A DNA stretch of 64,000 nucleotides from Deltaproteobacteria bacterium. Its GTDB lineage: Bacteria > Desulfobacterota > B13-G15 > RBG-16-54-18. Shown in pieces: positions 63,553-64,000 of the stretch (the first letter of the stretch is position 1; every line of letters begins with the position of its first letter). The notes under the pieces were generated by a model. It saw only the letters and a list, made by a program, of their open reading frames with translations. It did no database searches and was not told where the DNA came from. Position numbers and translations under genes: made by a program. Location of the stretch: the NCBI GenBank assembly GCA_016927065.1, contig JAFGNJ010000021.1:1-64000 (forward strand), read 5' to 3'.

Positions 63553-63739
63553 CATAACAAGAAAGAGGAGCTTACAAGTGGTCCGAGGCAGATTACTTAA
63601 AGCTCATCTCTGACGTTCGCACTCGGCGGGACTTGAGCGGAAATCCGCATAACTCCAAAATACCACTCTTCCTCCATTATTTAGACTCCGCTTAGCCCGG
63701 CCATTGGCCGAATAAACTCATTTATGGGGGGAAGCATAC

Positions 63740-64000
63740 ATGCAAATACAAAATGGTTTGCCGGATGAAGCATTAGACTATTTATCCCTATTAATAAAAT
63801 TATATCAAAACTATCGTGAGATAAGATCTCATGAAGAATATATTACAATGATAGGAAGAGATAAGATTAAGGATGTATCAAATTATCCCCAATACATAAT
63901 GATGGAAGCTGCCGATCCACTCCCTCCGGGATTTGAAAGACGAGTATATCATTTTAAGGATAAATCACATGGCGGCGGAGTTATGGATACTGTTTTTAAG
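63740..64000 (+). CDS. partial gene, open at window end
   Basis: From ATG 63740, preceded by GGGGGAAG, an open frame of 87 codons runs to the last base without a stop. The product is hydrophilic, with LPDEALDYLSLLIKLYQNY near the start, and I do not recognise it. The DNA is markedly AT-rich compared with the rest of the window. Confidence 0.55.
   Translation, partial: MQIQNGLPDEALDYLSLLIKLYQNYREIRSHEEYITMIGRDKIKDVSNYPQYIMMEAADPLPPGFERRVYHFKDKSHGGGVMDTVFK

Noticed and set aside
1-64000. CRISPR arrays, rRNA and tRNA genes
   Set aside because: No regular repeat-spacer pattern, rRNA-like segment or convincing tRNA T-loop pattern was seen in the gene-free intervals.

Overview
This window is a chromosome segment of a Gram-negative-type bacterium. 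It carries housekeeping genes (pth, hppA, ychF, mtgA, nadK, recN, hisS, rpoD, dnaG, mutS2, yqeY, valS, gatC, gatA) mixed with lineage-specific accessory genes. The gene content fits an anaerobe of the Desulfobacterota (the former Deltaproteobacteria): a membrane pyrophosphatase, PAS-rich signalling proteins, sigma-54-type promoters, a response-regulator gene beside valS, and an AbrB-like gene of the type linked to HgcAB beside arsM. That placement is inferred from gene content; there is no rRNA, tRNA or CRISPR array here to confirm it.

Layout: 1-3.5 kb, an O-acyltransferase (MBOAT)/SGNH pair and pth on the minus strand. 3.7-9.4 kb, a divergent membrane pyrophosphatase with its own terminator, a DUF218 protein, a lysine-tailed small protein, ychF and a monofunctional transglycosylase. 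9.4-11.9 kb, a PAP2 phosphatase and three small membrane proteins, two with zinc ribbons. 12.2-13.4 kb, an AbrB-type regulator and arsM behind a promoter with an overlapping palindrome. 13.5-16.6 kb, nadK-recN-GNAT. 16.8-19.9 kb, a restriction-modification module with a controller protein and matching C-box-like operators. 20.4-25.6 kb, two acetate-CoA ligase genes flanking an AcuC-like deacetylase. 25.8-28.4 kb, an active/inactive M16 peptidase pair. 28.3-42.6 kb, a large cyclic-di-GMP signalling locus. 43.2-50.9 kb, hisS facing yqeY-mutS2-dnaG-rpoD. 51-54.4 kb, a PilZ protein and an SPFH/zinc-ribbon pair. 54.6-60.4 kb, receiver protein, valS, gatC and gatA. 60.5-64 kb, a hicBA toxin-antitoxin pair, small unknown proteins, a regulator with tandem operators, and a duplicated promoter cassette.

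The most interesting region is the signalling locus. One operon (38409 down to 28279) encodes a 12-PAS histidine kinase, then two tandem copies of a [single receiver + receiver-output] unit. One output is GGDEF (makes c-di-GMP) and the other is HD-GYP (degrades it). Just upstream is a separate gene for an 8-PAS GGDEF protein. Both transcription units start with a near-identical sigma-54-type -24/-12 element, and both carry a GACA-N5-TGTC palindrome 109-110 bp upstream of it. This suggests one sigma-54 activator controls both. A PilZ protein at 51 kb is a possible c-di-GMP effector.

Other points worth attention: a 563-residue AcsA with threonine in place of the catalytic, acetylatable A10 lysine, encoded beside an AcuC deacetylase; a pyrophosphatase lacking the DX7KXE motif; zinc ribbons fused to a pilin-like helix and to an SPFH domain; and one 105-bp promoter segment reused in front of two unrelated genes.
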